Part shown: in pieces, positions 11,031 to 22,781 of the stretch
How the letters are laid out: each line of letters starts with the position of its first letter
How positions within the stretch are numbered: position 1 is the first letter of the stretch
From: Isoetes taiwanensis
Taxonomy: Eukaryota; Streptophyta; Lycopodiopsida; Isoetales; Isoetaceae
DNA: 64,000 nt
NCBI GenBank assembly: GCA_021234155.1
Contig: JAJEKV010000764.1
Coordinates: 30,041 to 94,040 of the forward strand
Direction: 5' to 3'
Notes under the pieces: generated by a model
What the model was told of the DNA's origin: nothing
The model's database searches: none
The model's input: only the letters and a program-made list of their open reading frames with translations
Program-made: the position numbers and the translations under genes

Positions 11031-12504
11031 CTAGGTCAGTCCAGATGATGCAGGAAGGGTTGTAATAATGGTAGCCACTGCTGGTTCAGCTGGAATAGCA
11101 CACTCAACAGGAAGAGATTGTGGTGCAATAGTGTTTCTCCGACGGGCAACTCTCTTCATATGAGGGATGGACCACTCACCTCGAGATGCTTCCAGTCGTT
11201 CTTGTTTGCGAGCAATGACTGCAAGCCTCTCACGTTGCTCATCAAGAAGAGTAGCTTGGGACGTAGAGGAGAAGGGAGGAGAGGGAGAAAGAGGGGCAGG
11301 AATAGACACAGGAGCAGAAGCAGGCTGGCTAGAACTCGAAGCTGCCAAGACTGGAGAGGGATCAATGGAAGATGGAGACACTTGGCCATGGGCTGCAGAT
11401 GTTGCAGGAGCAAAGGGAGGTGTTCTTCTAATGCGAAAACTAGAGAATGCCTCAGCATCAAGAAACATGTCTGCAAGCTCAGGACCATTAAGTAGCGACA
11501 AACGATATTTGATGAACAATGGACCACTTTTGACCACAACATATTTTGGGAGAGATGCATCAGCTGGAAGAGAGACACAAATACGAGGACCATTCACAAT
11601 AGAATGAGCAAGATGGAGACCCAAGCCACTAGCAATAGCCATCATGAACTCTGGAACTTGCAACTCAATAGGAAAATCTTCCAAGGCAAACCAGCATGGC
11701 ATCCGAAGTGCACTAGTCTTGCTAGGCAAAAAGCCAGGAGTGTATACCTGATACAAAAGATAGTGCCCCCATAAAGGATCTAATCCCCACTCCACCAGCT
11801 TATCAACCGCTATGGGAGACCCAAACATGATCAGGAAATAATTGTTTTGCTTATCAAGGACCTTCAAAGACTCATGCTGGGGTAGACCCAATCTCTGTAG
11901 ATGCTGCTTAACTACAGGAAGCCCCGCCTGTGTGAAAGCGTTAGCGCACTCATTAGTCTCGTAAAAGACACTCTCTGAAGGGAGTTGAAAGTCCATCTTA
12001 TCTTCTGTAGCCTGTAATTCCTTCAAGTATGCAGACACTTCCTTCTTATTATTCTCCATCATAATATTCACAGCAGCCCGTAACACGAGCAGAGCGTATA
12101 CCAGATGTCATATCACGCTTTATCCAATCACTAAAGCATGCAAGTGACACACGAGCAATTGTATCACTAGAGGTCTAAGGAGCAGGAGCAGGAGAGTGAG
12201 CGAGGCGGGGAGCAGAGCGGGGAGAGGGGAGAGGGCGTGAGCAAGGTGTAAGACCCGAGAAAGAGGACTCCGGAGTAGACGACAAAAATCCAAATGAGGT
12301 AGACGAAAAATGGGAAGCACGAAGACTAGGATGTGGGGGGAGAACAAGGACCCAAGAATTGCAAAGATGAGGAGGAAGCGATGGGAGGCTTAAAAATTGT
12401 TGCAAATTAGTGGATGCACTAGCGGAAGGATGTGCAAAAGCAAGAGGATTGAGACGTGAGTTAGCAAACAAGGAAGGAGGAATTACAGAAGCACTAGATT
12501 GCAT
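11031..12504 (-). CDS. LINE ORF1 (Gag-like, DUF4283-type)
   Basis: A 351-aa open frame (12086-11031) holds the body of ORF1; a second frame (12504-12175) rich in Ser, Pro and Leu holds its N-terminus, so one frame change near 12100-12170 is needed. The central block resembles the DUF4283-type RNA-binding domain of plant L1 ORF1: NNYFLIMFGSPIAVDKLVEWG, then LLYQVYTPGFLPSK, then LRMPCWFALEDFPIEL. The C-terminal third is a Ser/Pro-rich linker followed by a basic stretch (MKRVARRRN). No CCHC knuckle was seen. It should bind the LINE transcript. Plus-strand open frames at 11118-11607 are its antisense shadow. Confidence 0.75.
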
Positions 12505-12741
12505 AAGGGAGGGTTAACCATAGAGGCCGAAATAGGAAACCCCAAATCCGCTGATTCCGATGTTGGGCTGCTTGATGCCATATACCGACAGAAAGCTTAG
12601 AGTCTGAGCTTTCCAACGCACCAAAAATCGTCCAAATATCTGACATCCGAGGAGAGAGATACACACAGAAACGGCAAATGGCGCCTCACTGCGTCGCACA
12701 CTCACACATATGTCTTCTAGACCTCTTACCTAGCCATTGTA

Positions 12742-13200
12742 TGATTTGTTCATAATGAGTTTCATATGGACGTATTTCAAAAGGTATTTTTATGTGCATA
12801 CATTGTTTCTGATGATGGTTACCATTATGTTCTTTTTTAGTTAACCATTAAACTACCTCGTAACTCAAGTGCATACATGGCATTGAAAAAGCCATTGAGA
12901 CACACAAAAGCCATTAATATAACTTATTGCATTTGTTGGTGGTGATGAGCACCTAGTAGAAGCATCTAGATCTATTCAAACATGGGTTATTGCTCATTGT
13001 TCATGTTGTTCACAACCAAAAGCTTTGTGATTAAAAAGATGCACCCATCACTTTTGGCTCTGTAACAGCAGTGTAGAAAAACTACTTTTATCTTCTGAAG
13101 TCTTTCCATAAGAGGCTATTGTTATTAACGGTTTATGGGCATTCAAATGACTATTAAGGATGCAGAACAATGACTGTTAAGGATGTACCTTGTTCTTTAT
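12742..13200. other. LINE flank, partly duplicated of the left flank
   Basis: Sequence at 12742-12850 resembles 6985-7095 left of the LINE: both have TTGTTCATAAT, then ACATTGTTTC and GATGATGGTTA. The LINE therefore inserted into or beside an older tandem repeat of about 110 bp. No gene was seen. Confidence 0.5.
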
Positions 13201-13639
13201 GTCATCACGACTTCATGCTCATGCACGTGCATCGCATCGTTGCTTCAGAAGAATAGCCTTATGACATATTTTCACACGATTATGTATTGCAGAACTTCTA
13301 TGAGAAACTCTATTAAGAGCTAGAAAATTCCTTGAAATCCTCTTCAATACCAAAGCAGCTAGAATCACAAATATTCTACCACTGAAAAATGCGCCATTGA
13401 AGCTGAGCTCCTTGAGAAGAACTGCTTCCTCTTTCAAACCTGAAAGAATCTGTCACTGTAGCCTCTTTTGCATTAAGTTATAATGGAACTGGTAAGATTT
13501 GCAGAGTTACACCATTCTAAAAGTGAAGCTTTGCATGTATTAAAGTAACTCTCTGCTTAGCCTACAACTAGAAAGCTAGAAAAGAAGTTATGCCATTCCT
13601 ATAGAGTTCATTCACTTTTTATTCTTTGCAGTAGCTAGC

Positions 13640-13945
13640 TGCAGTAAGTTAAGTCGCATCAGCACGATCTGCACACAACATCTTTAGAAATGTAGAGATA
13701 GTAGCTTCAATATGAGCTAGTTGTTTGATACTCATGGCTTATACCAAATGCATACAGTTTTATGACCATTCGCTAGGATTATTTCAAATTTCTTTAAGTT
13801 TAAGTGTAGCAATACGATCTGCACGCAACATCTTTAAAAATGTAGAGACATTAGCTTCAATATGAGCTAATTGTCTGATACTCATGGCTTTTACCAAATG
13901 CTTATAGTTTTCTGACCACATTTCGCTAGGATTATTCCAAATTTC
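13640..13945 (-). repeat. 150-bp tandem duplication, possibly a duplicated exon
   Basis: Two copies (about 13643-13792 and 13793-13945) are offset by exactly 150 bp at the ACGATCTGCAC phrase. On the minus strand both can be read in one frame with AMSIRQLAHIEA and AMSIKQLAHIEA, and 150 is a multiple of three, so this could be an internally duplicated coding segment. A frame continues upstream to about 14040. I do not recognise the protein. The downstream copy has stops where the upstream copy has sense codons. Confidence 0.55.
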
Positions 13946-14379
13946 TTTATTTCTCCATGCATGTTTCCTAGTGTGTCCAGTATTGCAGGCAAACTTCTTC
14001 CACCCTTCAATTCGGCAGAATAGTCACACAGCTTTACATGATCATGAAAAGCTACATGTGAGACGCTACCACGAGATCACTGCAAAAATAAACAAACATT
14101 TTAACCTAGAATAGTGATAAAAATGGCATACATATTCTAAGATATGCCAAGTTCAGCAGTTTTTAAATGTGAAACACTAAGATCGATGGTCTTTTTATTA
14201 GCAGGACTTGTCTGGAAGACTGGTTAAGCTTTCAACAAGCAGGTCAAATACTCGATGTTAACAAATTCAGAATACAGAAAACTTGTCTTCTCTAAATCAA
14301 AGAGGATGGTCTTATTGCAATTTTTATCTTTGCTATCTAATATAGCTAACGACCCTTGCTTCTGATCAGCTACCAGCTT

Positions 14380-16239
14380 GGTTTGGTTTGGCCCCCATAT
14401 AAGTTAGAGTCATCTTCGATAATATAGGAGAACAAAAGATTAATAATTAGTAAAGAACATTGTCATCTTAGCATGAAAGGAGTCTTCAGAAAAATTCAAT
14501 ATGTCTATTCTCCAGAGAATAACAAACCTCATCACCTTCATGGATTGATTGGCCTGCGTTGAGCACAACTTCCAGCACACAATCCTTGGTACGCCAACAA
14601 TAAGAACATGTTGAAGTAAAAGAACGATTCAGTATGTCTGCAAACAACATGATAAATAAGAATACATATAAGTACAGACCAACAATATATCAAAGACGGT
14701 GCAGCTAATGTAGCCTGAGAGAGAGAAATGGGGCAAGATTTGAAAACTTACCAGCATAAGGAGCTGAGCAGCTTGCACGTTAGAACCAATTGTCATGGTC
14801 AAGGTAAATGATCGAGACCATGCCATGCTTAAAGACCATTTGAATCTTGCAGAATCAAAAGCTAATCTTCTCAGCTTCAAAGGGAAACTTGCAAGCTATA
14901 GGACCAAGACACTCGTAAGCATGCAAAACAAACTATCGCAAAGTTATCGAAAAAAAATTATATCAATTCCGATACCCAGTGTTTTGACCATGTTTCTTCA
15001 GCATGAATTTGTTCATCCTTGATCTTTGACATTAATCTTCCATCCTGAAGTTTGCTTAGCTCTTCTTGAAAGACATTCTCAAGCACATGCAATAAATAAT
15101 CCACTTCAATCAATGTTGATTATTGTACTTGCATATTGCAAACAATCTCCCTTGCCAATGCAATTTCCTATGATATGCCAGGACGCATGATAGATTTAAG
15201 TTTGCAGCATTACCTCTGATGCAACCAGAAGATCATTCATATTGACTGGATCGGCAAGATAGACAGAATAAAGCTGCCAAAAGTTGCCTTCTTGATCAAG
15301 AGCTAACAGTAGAAGGCATGCTAATCTGATGTCCCAATCAGCCTATACAGTATATTGGAAGTTAATAACAAAAATCGCAATGACAAGGCTAATGAAGAAT
15401 ACATGCACTATTACTACAAGACATTATCCAAATGGTATATGATGGAGCATTATCTAATAGCAACCTACCATTAGGAACTTAAAGCGGCGCACAAACTGAG
15501 CTTAAAGAATAAAATCTCGTCCCAACAACCTCAAATATGTGGAAATTTCACCTGAAACATCATCACAGTTTTTCGACACCTCACTAGCAACACTTTTATT
15601 ATTAACTCTGTATAGATTTAGCTAGCGTTTCAGAAGGAAAACCAATATTAGAACTTTATTTTGCCTTCTTATTTGCTAAACCAAAACTTGAATCATCTTT
15701 ATTTGACAACTTTCTTTGTTAACATACAAGTGCTCTACCTCATGTAATGGCTCTAAGATGCAGAAGATGGCACAGCATGTTCAAGCAGTCCACTGTTTCC
15801 TTCATTGGGAAAGAACATACATAATGCTCGCACCTCTGGATGTTCCGAATTAATGACATCGAATATTGGGTGACAAGTGGCACAATATCAGGAAAAAACA
15901 TCCATGGAGGCTTCTCGTTCACTGTAATTTTAAGCTCCATTGGTATCTCCATAATAGTCTGTATTTACGAACAAATTAAACAGGCTACCAGAATATAACC
16001 AAAATGAAGTGGGCTAAAGTTAAACTACGGAATTTTTATTCTACAGTTACCATATTCACATGCTCAGTTTGTACATATCAGAGGTATAGCAAAATATGCA
16101 CCCTTGGCTTCTGAATGTCTAGAATATCTTTTGTAGCATAGACTCTTATTTCGTAAGACCCTTCTTTGAATTGAATACCATATGCACGAACATGTCTCAT
16201 ATATCCCATATTGTAAAAGTCCGGTTCAACCAATTCCAG
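14380..16239 (-). pseudogene. PTAC14: pTAC14/PAP7-like plastid SET-domain gene, partial
   Basis: Minus-strand exons match the order of plant pTAC14, a SET-domain-fold protein of the plastid-encoded RNA polymerase complex. Readable exons, with GT/AG borders where clear: 16239-16102 (VEPDFYNMGYMRHVRAYG), 15958-15834 (MEIPMELKITV, PWMFFPDIVPL, then HPIFDVINSEHPE after a one-base frame change), 15342-15214 (ADWDIRLACLLLLALDQEG), about 15085-14970 (EELSKLQD, ETWSKHW), 14895-14752 (FPLKLRRLAFDSARFKW), 14637-14528 (ADILNRSF, KDCVLEVVLNAGQSI) and one from about 14424 (MTLTYMGAKPNQ). Exon junctions fall where family members continue, so this is a genomic, not retrotransposed, copy. The C-terminal region after the SET fold is not convincing; 13437-13219 is only faintly similar. 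Missing 3' part, a frame change and weak residues favour a decayed paralogue. Confidence 0.72.
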
Positions 16240-16429
16240 CTGTAACAAAAATCCCAATCATAGTTAAGGAACAGCACATGCAAAAAATAATGCCTGTTCT
16301 AGGCATACCTGGGCAATGTGAGTTTTTGTGGAAGAAAAAATTGAACTCTAAATAATGACAAGTGAAATTTTACAGGGGTGGATATTGAAATATGATACAG
16401 CTCCATTTGTTTAATAAAGTAATCATCTA

Positions 16430-17410
16430 TCTACCATCTGCAAGGGCAGCATGTGGAGCTTCACTTCAACAAATGCTTGTCTAGCTCTAGGATCACACAC
16501 TGTCATATCAATCCATTGCAACTCTTATCTGCCTGATTTCATTAGAAACTGCGTAATAGAGCTGGAGCTGGGAAAGTTGCACAATACCTTCTCTATGCTT
16601 ATAAGCCACGATGCTGAACTGATACAAAAGTTAAAACACTCATTCCATTTTGAAGGAGCTCTATAGGAACTGGAGAAGGAGAAACACAGTTAATTAATAA
16701 ATGATTTAATGTCCTCTCTAGTCCACATCTTGCAGGTAGTATCAAAACACTACATAGAATAAAGTATTCAACCATTAGGGAAAACAACAAAAACAAAAAC
16801 TTTGACCAGACAGTATATTATTTTCTAGACTTTAAAGCACAATGCTCTGAGAGCAAATATGATGGAAAAGAAAGAAACAACATTACTTACATGTCTCTTT
16901 GAGAGTTAATGCTTTCATGTTGTTCTGTCAGCTCAACATCTAAATAGCTCAAGTTTTAGTGTGAGATCCTTGTAGTTTTTGTAAGATTCTACAATGGCAT
17001 CATTCATAACCCGATGTTAAATGAAATGCAAGAAAATTTAAATTTTTCCACAGGTACCTTGCTTAGAGAACTTGTGAGGGCAGTCTTGACTATAAAATAT
17101 TGAAGCTTTCGAAGCATCCCTGATCCTCTTCTGTGCAAAGTTCTTTCTGTCCAGTTTTGACAAATATGATGCAATCCTTCCTTGGCATGCCAAAGATGAA
17201 GGCAATGTCCTTTGCTCTCTTATGCAGATATGGTTTTAGCACAGTCAACAGAAACTGTGCAGACCCCAAGATCTTGAAGAAGAAGCCAATACAAATAGAA
17301 ACCAAAAAGGGGAAATATTGTACCTCTTCCATGATAATTTTTTGTGATTCTTACAGTGTAGAGATCACCCGAGCAATAGAATGTCTTTGCAATTGGAAAC
17401 ATGGGGTTCT
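16430..17410 (-). other. Possible further minus-strand exons, unassigned
   Basis: Upstream of the pTAC14-like exons, minus-strand stretches with coding-like composition occur at 16660-16440 (includes MTVCDPRARQAFVEVKLHML) and 17402-17050 (includes KRAKDIAFIFGMPRKDC and a GTAAGA donor near 17356). They could be the poorly conserved 5' part of the same gene or belong to another decayed gene. No domain was recognised. Confidence 0.25.
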
Positions 17411-18141
17411 TGTTTGTTTATGCTACTCTTGGACATTAATATGGCATTAAACATGGGCATTTATTGTAAAAACCCAAAAGGTTTCTTATAAACTCTGGAG
17501 ATCTTTTTCTCCACTTACCTTCATTCCTTGCTGAGAACCCCATCGACATTATTAAAGAGTGGCCTAAAAATACTCCATGCCAATCCGAAAGTCAGAACTG
17601 GCAAGGAAAGGCGCTGATTTGCCCCAGCCAGAAACGGACAGACGCGACTGTAAATATCAACGACACTGGAAAAATAAAGAACGAAAATTGGCAATGTTGC
17701 ACGATCCCAGTCACAATAGGGCAAAATTATTCAAGGTTCTTTCTCGTATGAATTCATCTAGCCAGAAAGGGCAAAATAATAACTAACTATTAAATGGTCC
17801 AGTATGGAAATTGTGAAACACAATAAAATGAACAGCCAAGATCGTGCACAAACTATCATCTTATTTTGGCTTATTTACTATATATAGATAGATTCTACAA
17901 AATAACTATCATCTTCTTACATATATAATAAACCTATAATATCTATTGTCTTGCAATTCTGGTTCAAAAAACAACAAAAAAGAATTCCAAAACGTTGACA
18001 TTTGGAATGTGAATTTTTTTTTCGGAGGAGCGTTTATCATCCGAGCACTCAACTGCTTTTTCCTGCACCTTTGAGACTGCTCTTGAATTCTAGGTAAAGA
18101 TTCATTTTTGCTGCATAAGGAAGATTCGAGCTTAAGTCTAC

Positions 18142-18245
18142 GGGGTTAATTCCCCTTGTGAGCGTGTTATAGCAAATAAACAGGCAAGCCTGGGAGGGTG
18201 AGCCTGTTTATTTTCCATAACAGGCAAGCAAGGGGGATTAACCCC
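18142..18245. repeat. 104-bp imperfect inverted repeat (hairpin)
   Basis: The outer arms GGGGTTAATTCCCCTT (18142-18157) and AAGGGGGATTAACCCC (18230-18245) pair almost perfectly, and inner arms AAATAAACAGGC and GCCTGTTTATTT pair around a 16-nt loop. Most of the segment can therefore fold on itself. It could be a foldback MITE or a small-RNA-type hairpin. No protein-coding signal. Confidence 0.75.
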
Positions 18246-18399
18246 CTTAACCGGGCAGACAAGCTGCCTCACCCGAAGTTGCATCCACAGCTGGATTATC
18301 AGCTCTCCAGCTCGATCATCACAGGCTCGACATTCCCCACACCTAAATTATCAACTCCGAGCCTAGATTATCAGCATCCGAGCTAATTGGGCTCAAAGA

Positions 18400-20860
18400 T
18401 GCATCTAAGCTCCGGGGCAAACGCTGCTGCCCTGTTACAAACTTTGCAGCTGAACAGTTGCCTATTATGTTCTTATCTTTATGGGTTTGTATGCATATTT
18501 TGTCTGTGGCCATTGATCTACAGAATATTCTCCAGATTGTACCAAATCAACGACCACAAACTTTTTGAACAGAAATCAAAATGCAAGTTCTAGTGGTGCG
18601 AAACAAATTCAAGAGACCCAATGGTTTAAAACATATATCAGATAATTCCTCAGTAATATTCACATCGCAATCATTCCAAATATATCATATATCTTTCACA
18701 TCATAACCACACAACACTGTATTTACATCATATCAACGAAACTAAGCACACGCAACTAAACAGTTTAACCAGACACACATTCTCTCCTCTTGCTGCAACC
18801 AGGGATGTGAGGATCATGGCATGGATGCACACTTTTAAGAAACGCGATCAAAAACTGTACTCTAGGAAACTAGATTCTATCAGTTTCCTATTCTTTTAAG
18901 AAACGACATTGTTTAAGAAACGCAACTTTACATGATGATAACTGAAAGAAGGAATCTTGGAGAGGAAAAGCAAGAGATGAAGATGACACACAGAAAATGG
19001 GTATAAGAAGGCTTCCATTTGGCGCCAAAAGCAGTGGAAGAAATCCTCAATCCCACTAGTTTTGATTCGTGCCACTACTCATGTCTTGATGCATGCAATA
19101 TAAATCAGATTCGGCCACTCCTTTTCATGTGTTTGGGCACTCCTCTATGTATTTGAGGACAAATTGAAGGAAGGATTCCTATGTTTAGGGTTTGTCTTTT
19201 TTTTAGAACTAACTCTTTTTTGGCTCTCTTTTCGTAACATATCTATTTGAAGTATCCGAGGTATCGATCATGTTGGTTTCTAAAAGTTTAAGAAAGAATA
19301 GAAACGCAAATCTATTCTTCCATGGATCAGAAGAAAAATACATTCGAGAATCAATGGTGCAAAACAAAGAATCAAAGAAACTAAAACAATCATTGAACCC
19401 AAAAGAAAGAAAAAAAAGAACATCTTCATTTTCACTTCCTCTGCATTCCGGCAGGGCACAATGCCTGCCATCTGTGAATCCTTCGTCTTCACAAGCAGAT
19501 GCCGCTCCACCTTCTTGAATTGCATGTTAAAATGCTGCGAAGAACTAAAGCAATGTATTATTCTGAATTTCTTGTAGAAACTAGCATGGATAAACCTATT
19601 ACGATTCATCTGGTCCGCTGGGCTATCTGATGGGGAATAATCTAACAGAGGGTCTGAATCACGACCTTATAGCTGAAAAAAAAAAAAGCTTGTTATAGGG
19701 TATTTCGGATTTTCCACAGACAGCATGACTAAAAAACTCCACCTGAAGAAGAGGCCGCATTGAAATAGTCGGCTACATTGGAACATTCTTTATCTGTTGT
19801 TGTTAAATGAGAAGAAGTCGATGCCAGATGCAGGTCGAAAAAGCATAAGACTGGACTTGAAAAGAACTTGCATGCAAGAAAACTATGATGAAAATTTCTG
19901 ATGGAGAAAGCAATCTGGAACTATGAATTATTGCACACGTAAAGTTTGAGTAGTTTCAATTCTGCCATATCCTCCAATCCTAGAGTGCCACATGTTCAAC
20001 ATTCTTTCCCATAATTGTTCTTTTAGTTATATTCTTTAATCGTGCTTGCATTCAAGAATTTCTACTTACATTCTTTACTTGTTACTAATATTCTGCTTGC
20101 AGCCAATTAATGAAAACACAATATAGACAAAAAGAGATCTATTCAATACAAAGTGTTCCAAAACAGCAAAATAGCTTATGATTCAACAATTCTTCCATTC
20201 TAATTTTGAAAGACGGCAACTTCATGGTACTACAGAGCTTCAAGCTTCTAAACTTTTTCACTGGAGGAAGCAGCCAACATCTTACCTATTATAAAAATAG
20301 GGGGTTCTTCCATTTCTTGTAAATTTTGCAAAGCTTAAGAATCAGCATTCAAAGGTAGCAAAATGACATTAAAACTCAAAAAAATCAGCATTCAAAGGTA
20401 GCAAAACGAAACTAAAACTAAAAAAAACTCAAATGACATCATCAATAAATATATATTGAGGCAAGAACCATTTCCAGATAGCCATTCCCCATCTCCAAAG
20501 GCCGGATTTACCAAAAAACTCAAAAAAGCTTTAGAAATCTCTGTTTATCATGAGTTTTAGCCAATCTTGCGAAAAACAGACCGATCTTGCACCACATCTT
20601 CGAAAAAATCACTCCACAAACATTCCTAAAACTCCTAAACTGCCGAATCTGACCTCAAAAGCAACATCACCGTCACTCCGATTAAAAATTATCAAAACTT
20701 TAGCCGATCTTCGAATAATCCTTGCAAAAACATCCTTAAAACTCGAAAGACGCCTAATCTAACTTCAAGCTAGCCTAGAAGACAACATCGCCATCATTCC
20801 GGTGCCATAACCGTAGCCATAGCCGTAAAGTTGAAGCATAGAGAGAGGAAAATGGTTGAA
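18400..20860. other. AT-rich intergenic DNA
   Basis: No domain-bearing frame was found. Short open frames (for example 19270-19518 plus and 19280-19609 minus) overlap each other in low-complexity A/T sequence. A repeated phrase ATCAGCATTCAAAGGTAGCAAAA occurs twice near 20341 and 20384. Confidence 0.45.
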
Positions 20861-20933
20861 AAATATATTTTATAATGCTCGACACATCAGCTGCCACGTC
20901 AGAATTAAAACTACCACAAACTTCACGTTACAG

Positions 20934-21033
20934 GAATTTCTTTCTACTTTCAATTCCGTCCTGTCAGGCGCGCCACCGAGCTGGCGTGCGTCGGCATGCC
21001 TTCCATGACGGAATTGAAAGTAGAAAGAAATTC
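20934..21033. repeat. Perfect 27-bp stem hairpin
   Basis: Arm 20934-20960 is the exact reverse complement of 21007-21033, with no mismatch over 27 bp. The 46-nt loop has a second GC-rich pairing (CGCGCCA with TGGCGTG). Size and shape fit a foldback MITE or a miRNA-like precursor. Confidence 0.85.
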
Positions 21034-21963
21034 TTGTATACAGAAACTCTCCAACATCCAAAACACGCATCCAAGACATGCTTTCACATCCAAAACATGC
21101 AAACAAGATGAAGATCTCCTGTTTCGGCATAAGAACAAAATCAATGCGATCGTAAAAAAAAACACTATAGAAATATGACCTTTAAACCAATTAAGCGGCT
21201 CAAACCACCCTAAATGATTTTGAATACAATACAATACACGAATCATAGTTCCAATTATTGTTAGAATACCCTCCCGCAATAAGAAACAAATCGTGCAAAG
21301 TTTATTTCAATGTAATATGTCATCATCGCTTTTCGCATGATCACAACTACGATCTACTTATCTATAATTTATATCTTCTCTGCTATCTAAATGCCATTGT
21401 ACAACAAAGCAAGCACCTTAGCTTCTACAATATGTGTAGCACGTAAAACCATCTTCTTATAACTGTACATCATATATAATTTAACTATTGTATGAGTTAA
21501 TAATTGCCTTTTTTGTACCCATGCATCATATCTTTTTTATCGAAATACTTTTGTCATCGGGCTTTCTAACAATTAAAGGAGAAAAGAAAATGTTTGGAAG
21601 AGGTTAAACCTCCCCTCTGTACACCTCAACTTCAATGGCCAGGATTGTTCTAGGAACTTATCATGATAATCTCCTAGTGGGTTTGTGATAATAAGCATGA
21701 TTTCATTAATTGGAGAAAATAACGCATTTTTGAGAATTTTAAGCACACCTAATTTGCTCAAGCACGAATATTTTCACCTAGTTCTCGAGCCCAAGATACA
21801 TGAAGTCATTAACATACACATATACATACAAATTATGTGTTACACTTGTACGTGTACGTGATACTTGTACAAGCCCAATAATGGCGCTACAATCTACACC
21901 AATAATTCACATTAATAATTTTACTTCACTATAAAAACAGCTCCATTCGGTCATTCATCTTCC

Positions 21964-22149
21964 ATGGCTTCCTTGCCTCCTCGTCCGGAGCACATCCGAT
22001 CCTTCAAGCGCTACTTGAGCTACAACAATCTGTGTGAATGCTATAGAAATGGTATTAATCTTGATCCATGGCTCGGTCCAAAGCGGATGGTCTGCGGTGC
22101 TTGCGGGGAAGCTCACTGCGTGTTGTGGTCCACCTTTATTGGCTTCTGA
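21964..22149 (+). CDS. Small predicted protein (61 aa), copy 1
   Basis: The ATG at 21964 lies 33 bp downstream of a TATA-like CACTATAAAAAC and 3 bp after the shared TCATCTTCC leader. The peptide begins MASLPPRPEHIRSFKRYLSY and contains CGACGEAHC. I do not recognise the family. The paralogous ATG in copy 2 and shared promoter support it as a real transcription unit, but a frame disruption after the LDP motif is possible since the copies diverge there. Confidence 0.4.
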   Translation: MASLPPRPEHIRSFKRYLSYNNLCECYRNGINLDPWLGPKRMVCGACGEAHCVLWSTFIGF

Positions 22150-22628
22150 CAGGGAGATCTATGAACCCGAATGCCATCACCTTAGGGGTGTTGATGATGA
22201 GTGAATCGTTGAAGACTTGTGTACCGCCAAGGATATAATAATGATATGAGCACTTCTATAGTATGTAAGGATGTAATAAGCACAATGAACTATGTAAGGA
22301 TGTAATAGCACAATGAATATTATCTGATGTATCATACCGGAGTATAGTGTAAGGTCCTGCTCTTCGACCTCCACTTTATTTGCAAGCAGTCCCTAATTTC
22401 AATCACACCTAAATTACTCAAGCACAAATACTTTTACCTTAGTAGAATCCCACAAAGCATGTTTTCACTTGATACACATATCCATACAAAATATGCATTA
22501 TACTTGCATTTATACATGAGTCTTATATACGGCTCAATAATGGCTACAATCTACCCCAATAATTCACATCAATAATTTTACTTCACTATAAAAGCAGCTC
22601 ACTTAGGGCTAGAGGTCATTCATCTCCC

Positions 22629-22781
22629 ATGGATTTTTCGCCTTCTTACATTCACCACATTGAGGCGATCAAGTGCTCAATGAGCTACAATGATCTTGTC
22701 GGTTGCCTAGGCGGGGCTATTCTTCTTGATCCCTACCGCGATCCAAAGCTATGGGAGATGAGATTAGTTGCCCCGGGCTAG
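22629..22781 (+). CDS. Small predicted protein (50 aa), copy 2
   Basis: This is the counterpart of the 61-aa frame 665 bp upstream, with the same TATA element (CACTATAAAAGC) and leader. The shared pattern is a His-Ile pair, then SYNDLVGC aligned with SYNNLCEC, then LLDPYRDPK aligned with LDPWLGPK. It stops earlier than copy 1; a second frame continues with DVMIHLIWLPS, so one or both copies may be frame-shifted. Function unknown. Confidence 0.35.
   Translation: MDFSPSYIHHIEAIKCSMSYNDLVGCLGGAILLDPYRDPKLWEMRLVAPG

Larger units (their letters stand above)
7095..12729 (-). mobile_element. Near full-length L1-type LINE
   Basis: A minus-strand non-LTR retrotransposon of 5,635 bp. It ends in a poly(A) tract (plus 7097-7110 as T) and is flanked by a 12-bp direct repeat CTAGCCATTGTA at 7083-7094 and 12730-12741, consistent with target-primed insertion. 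In element order it carries ORF1 (about 12504-11031), then ORF2 with an APE-type endonuclease (about 11021-10260), reverse transcriptase (about 9570-8360) and the C-terminal zinc-finger region (about 7850-7470). The length matches intact plant L1 elements, so the 5' end is probably present. ORF2 has many frame breaks. Confidence 0.88.

Noticed and set aside
11118-11607. Plus-strand open frames of 125-146 aa
   Set aside because: Antisense to the Ser/Pro-rich part of LINE ORF1; composition shadow.
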